Shown here: in pieces, positions 60,331 to 64,000 of the stretch
How positions within the stretch are numbered: position 1 is the stretch's first letter
How the letters are laid out: each line of letters begins with the position of its first letter
Assembly: GCA_029891345.1 (NCBI GenBank)
Contig: CM056994.1
Location: 135,476,457 to 135,540,456 of the forward strand
DNA length: 64,000 nt
From: Dryococelus australis
Taxonomy: Eukaryota; Arthropoda; Insecta; Phasmatodea; Phasmatidae
Direction of reading: 5' to 3'
Notes under the pieces: model-generated
What the model saw: only the letters and a program-made list of their open reading frames with translations
What the model was told of the DNA's origin: nothing
Database searches by the model: none
Program-made: the position numbers and the translations under genes

Positions 60331-60348
60331 GCCCCACATTGGGCGCAA
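60331..60348 (-). promoter_or_regulatory. tRNA-Lys-like primer-binding site
   Basis: The minus strand reads TTGCGCCCAATGTGGGGC. Lys-tRNA-primed elements carry TGGCGCCCAACGTGGGGC; only three positions differ. It lies between the LTR-like repeat D and the Gag region, where a PBS belongs. Confidence 0.6.
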
Positions 60349-60349
60349 A

Positions 60350-62170
60350 AAAAATTTAACATTCTTTGATGCGTGATGCCCTGAGGGTGATAGAGGAACA
60401 CTGCTACCTCAAGATAAGTTTTTGGTGGGTGCTAGGTCCAGCGCACCTGGTGGTGGGGGTTTTTGGTTCAATTCAGTCTTTATGTAGTACTGGTGCATGC
60501 CCAGTGTAAAGTACTGGCCTGGTAACTTTGCAGCAGGGCACAAAATCAGGTTCCGTGAGAGTGATCTTTCGTTGCAGTGGATTGGCCTTAGGAGGTACAT
60601 CTGGACGAGGCTCAACCTGTGGAGGCTGCTTAACCTATGTCAACTCCAGCTGGTGCAAGTTTGAGCTAGGTTGGTTAGAGGGCAGCAGCTCGAGGGTTGT
60701 GTTGGTTGTAGGGGTTGGTTTGGCTGGATCAAATCCCCAGAATCGTGGGTTGGCGAGTCCCAAAGACTGGTCCTGTCCGCTTAAGTAAGCTGCAAACACA
60801 GGGTGTGTTTCCTCACTCAGTCGAATGGTGTCTTGGAAAAGGTCCTTGGAAATCTCTGTCGTGTATGGTATTTGCAGGTGGCGCAAGACCTGTGCTTGGT
60901 CCACAGTGAGAGTTGTGCAAGTGTAGTCAGGAGGAGGGGGTTAATGTCCTGCACATGCCCAGAGGCAATGCTCCTGTCTTACCTTCTCTCAGATACGACT
61001 CCTACGGGAATAGGGCATCTGGACAGAAACACACTCTCACATCTGTGAAGAGACAGCGGGTGACATGTGCAGTGACGCTGGTGTACAGCCACGTGTAGTG
61101 TCTGCTGACCGCAGATGGTATCCCTATCCCAGCACTTGGCATCGGAACATGGTGAGCACTGAGAGTCAGGTCTCACTGGTTGACAGTCCCTGCACATTGA
61201 TGAGTGTCACAGAAGGGAACAGTCTCCCCCAACTCAGAGAACACTTACTCCAGCATCGTAGGTGCAGTGGAGAGATTAGCCACTGAAGAGGCAAGCCGGC
61301 CTCAAGAGACTGAGTACCTAGTGTCGTGGCTCTACCGTTCTGCCCGCTGTGGTGCATAGAAAGGGTGACCATCCAATGAGCGTGTGGGTACTCTGTTTGG
61401 TGTATTGCATTTTAGTAAATTCCCCGGTAGCCTGTAATCACTTAGACAGCGTAAGGTCCACTTGGAGAGGAATTACAACTACGAGAAAGATACCCTTGAG
61501 TTGGTAAAAATGTCTAGTTATTCCTTTTTATGGGAAGTAAACAGAGTGGTGTTGCACTACCTCTTAATGTTGGCAAGAGCTTGCGGAAGCTTAACCTACG
61601 CTGAGCCAGGTGAAGAGGTCCTGGTCCTTAACTAACATAGCAGGATAGACGAGCGTTATGAAACTAACTTAAACTGGTACTACTCCTGCGGTGAAGACTA
61701 AGCAGGTTGAGAGAAGGATGGCTCCAGCAACAAGTTGCCATGGAGATCAAGGAGAGGAGAGTCCTCGGCACAAATGTGAAGGAGAGGTTAGGCTAGAGCA
61801 GGATGATCAAGATCCCCGGCAGAAGTCTGCGGTGGAAAAAATAAAGACTGGTCACGAGCGGGCATGCAACCTGCTATTTATACTCTGACTGGTACTTTCC
61901 CTTCAGTCAACTGGATAGGGGTGGTCAATGGAGAGAGGGTAGCTGTAGCATAGCTTCCTCAATGCGTGACATCACCGGCCAGCTTGGAGAATCGAGATGT
62001 GGCCGAAAGTACTGGTAGAGCCATCTGGCGGTATGTTATGGTACTGAAGTGCCTTGGATGCATAGCCTCAGTGACTCGGCCAGTGAACAGTACAATCTTC
62101 AGGCTGGAGCATCCGTCCATGAGCCATTGTCAACAGTATAATCTCAGGTTTCGTGATGCATGGTAACAAT
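60350..62170 (-). repeat. LTR-like repeat D (5' LTR, minus orientation)
   Basis: Collinear with repeat C at 51.07-53.22 kb. On the minus strand it begins TGTTACCATGCATCACG at about 62170, has a TATA box (GAGTATAAATAG, near 61875) and ends by the PBS. An 89-codon minus frame inside (60635-60904) has no recognised domain. Length of about 1.8 kb is large but possible. Confidence 0.55.
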
Positions 62171-62919
62171 GAAAACTCAGTTGAAATCGAGCAACAAAGC
62201 TTGCTCACCGATGAGGCAAAGTCATTAACTCATTGTTGGGAAGACGTAGTGCATCACTGTGATACACAGTTTTTGAGATATTATGCAAAACATAGGCATT
62301 TCTGCACAATTGAAGCATTGTTCCTTTAAGGAAAATGTGATTTAACTAACAGATACTGTATTTTGTATAACTAACACTTCCCGAGAACCTAACCTGCACC
62401 TTAATCACGGACTTACTGCATTTACGTTGGATAAAAAAATATTTGTGAGAAAGGGGAAAAAAATATTGGAGTGAAAAAGTTTGATTCTACATATCATTTA
62501 TGCTTTCTCACAAAACAAAAATTTCAGGAAATATGATTTGTTTTGATTCACTAGTACTTTCATTAAAATAAGTTTAACCATGAAAAATATTAATGGGAGC
62601 TTTAAATATTTCCTTATATCATACAACAGCGAGACAGAAATAATGGTATGTCGTCTGCACCATGACACACTTAGTGAAAAATAAGCTCATATTCTAAGGC
62701 AACTAATAAAGTTGTCCCCTTACTTGCGAGAAGTCCTTATGCTGTCAATACACACACACACGCATGCACGTGCGCACACGCGCACACACACACGGATGAA
62801 AGCTTTATCTAGTTGAGTAAGCATTATGATTCATTTTCCACCTCATATAATCAATTTGCCAAAAATTTCACTACTAAGTCAGCACAACCACCATAATTAC
62901 CATATTTTATGTGTCTTAC
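62171..62919. other. Intron 1, with CA microsatellite
   Basis: AT-rich intron. A CA/CG alternating tract lies at 62751-62793. No other feature. Confidence 0.6.
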
Positions 62920-63042
62920 CAGTGTCATTCCTTTTATACACCACTTTGAACTTTTCCTGCTTGGACTGGACATCTGACCTCCATGTTATATTCAGACCTC
63001 GTGGAAGCTGTTTGACATCTTGAATGATTGGTGAGAGTGGGC
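62920..63042 (-). CDS. Ptp10D: FN3 exon 1 (first in window) of a Ptp10D-like receptor tyrosine phosphatase
   Basis: A minus-strand exon of 123 bases, acceptor AG at 63043-63044 after TGCTTCC, donor GTAAGA from 62919. Phase 1 in and phase 1 out. Encodes [40 protein letters not shown] and the start of Ala. This is the first half of an FN3 domain, with the strand B Trp (NITW) and the strand C Tyr (VVYKR). It joins in frame with exon 2 to complete the domain. In flies such receptors signal through cytoplasmic phosphatase domains; that part lies outside the window. Upstream exons (signal peptide) are not identified with certainty. Confidence 0.8.
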
Positions 63043-64000
63043 CTGGAAGCATTACACATTATGATTCAATGCACCAGTAAACATGTACTTTATGAGAACT
63101 GTTCTTTAATCACAGGATCATAAAAAATATATCTTTAAATAATACCCAAAATTTTAAATACAAAAATGTGTCTACAGACTACACATTGCTGACAGTATTA
63201 CCATCAAACATTCAAATGTGTATTAATAAATAATCTAATAACATGCTAGGCATACACAGCACGCCTTACTTCCTCCATAGGTGAACCCCATCCAAATTAC
63301 ATACCGAAGAATTCAATCAACATGATGGGCTAACTGATGTGCCATGAATACTGATGTGCAAGCCCATAGTGCAAGCACAACTTACACCTCACTTCACGGC
63401 TTGTCATCACACAGAAAGAATTTTATTCACCCAATTCCACCAGCTCACCTAGTTTCCTGAAAAGTTTTTCATAAAACCATTTGATATTTGCCTCCCCTGA
63501 TCATTTCTACATTCTGCAGTAGTACTTGTATGACAGGTCAGTTTACGAAATATCTTTTCCAGCATAGTATTAACTTCTTAAAAATATTTCAAGCACATTC
63601 AAAGACATTAAACATAAGTCCCATAATTCAGTAAGTGCAGGTACAGTGGTAAGCACGACAAATGCCAGACCCTATCGCCACATACTGAGCCGCTACCAAC
63701 ATAGCTGCAGCCATCACTCATCACTGAACCATACCCTAACACTGTCACTGTCAAAAATACTGCACTCACAGTGTTGATGACCTCTTCCAATTGTAGGGCA
63801 TTGTGACCTTTAGATCTGTGATCACCAAGGAACTCCACCTTGATACAGATGGTGACCAGTTGAGGCCACCCTCACTTACCTCACACTTACCACAGCAATG
63901 CAGGAAGTGACACCACTGCCACAGCCCACTTTAAGCAGCCCACAACACCAGGAAAAGTACTGCTGCATGACCTGCCAGCAGTAACTCCCACCAGCAAGAA
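63043..64000. other. Intron DNA; possible upstream exon end at 63891
   Basis: Mostly AT-rich. On the minus strand GTAAGT donors occur at 63890 and 63879. The ATG at 63968 opens a short hydrophobic frame (MQQYFSWCCGLL) into the first donor, which might be a signal-peptide exon. It ends in phase 0, not the phase 1 that exon 1 needs, so this is speculative. Confidence 0.2.

Noticed and set aside
51068-60348. Repeat C as the 3' LTR of the 57-60 kb element
   Set aside because: A host exon with correct splice phases lies between them, so C must be an independent insertion.
63891-63968. Signal-peptide exon for the FN3 gene
   Set aside because: Ends in phase 0, but FN3 exon 1 begins in phase 1; no intervening exon was found.

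Overview
The window looks like animal (arthropod, most likely insect) nuclear DNA from a large genome. It is AT-rich, full of decayed transposable elements and microsatellites, and has no operons, bacterial promoters, rRNA or convincing tRNA genes. The only host gene supported strongly is on the minus strand: three small exons (62920-63042, 53672-53812, 17233-17338) with canonical splice signals and matching phases. They join in frame to fibronectin type III sequence most like the R3 receptor tyrosine phosphatases Ptp10D/Ptp4E. The exons are separated by introns of about 9.1 kb and 36.3 kb, and at least 17 kb of further intron or unrecognised sequence follows. The species assignment is inference; the FN3 exon chain is seen directly.

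Almost everything else is mobile DNA inside or beside these introns. From left to right: an R2-like LINE fragment (minus, about 1345-2990) beside a Ty3-like Gag fragment (plus, about 3000-5200); a pogo-like relic with a transposase N-terminus (about 6576-7993); two TATA/initiator core promoters (about 10.1 and 11.25 kb); long GT and AG microsatellites (14.6-14.8 kb); FN3 exon 3; a Tigger-like element with clear inverted repeats and TA target duplication (17531-18941); a Ty3-like integrase gene split by about 1.8 kb of palindromic repeats (21.84-24.87 kb); a Jockey-like LINE lacking its 3' end (26.0-29.5 kb); a BEL/Pao pol fragment (32.6-34.5 kb); an intact unrecognised 178-codon ORF (35095-35631); a gag-protease-only LTR element with both LTRs (about 38.9-42.6 kb); a pogo-like element with a GC-rich retroelement fragment inserted in it (42.8-45.0 kb); several Ty3-like pieces (45-49.5 kb); a solo-LTR-like repeat (51.07-53.22 kb); FN3 exon 2; an arthropod-type non-autonomous repeat (54.27-54.99 kb); a long minus-strand Ty3-like element with PHD-like finger, Gag, protease, RT and RNase H (57.2-60.03 kb), a PBS-like site and a 1.8 kb LTR-like flank (60.35-62.17 kb); and FN3 exon 1.

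The most unusual signal is a C4HC3 (PHD-type) zinc finger at the N-terminus of Gag. It is clearest in the minus-strand Ty3-like element at about 60 kb, frameshifted but recognisable in the gag-only element at about 40 kb, and degenerate in the one at about 3.6 kb. None of the transposon proteins looks intact, so the elements are fossils; the host exons are the only obviously constrained coding sequence.
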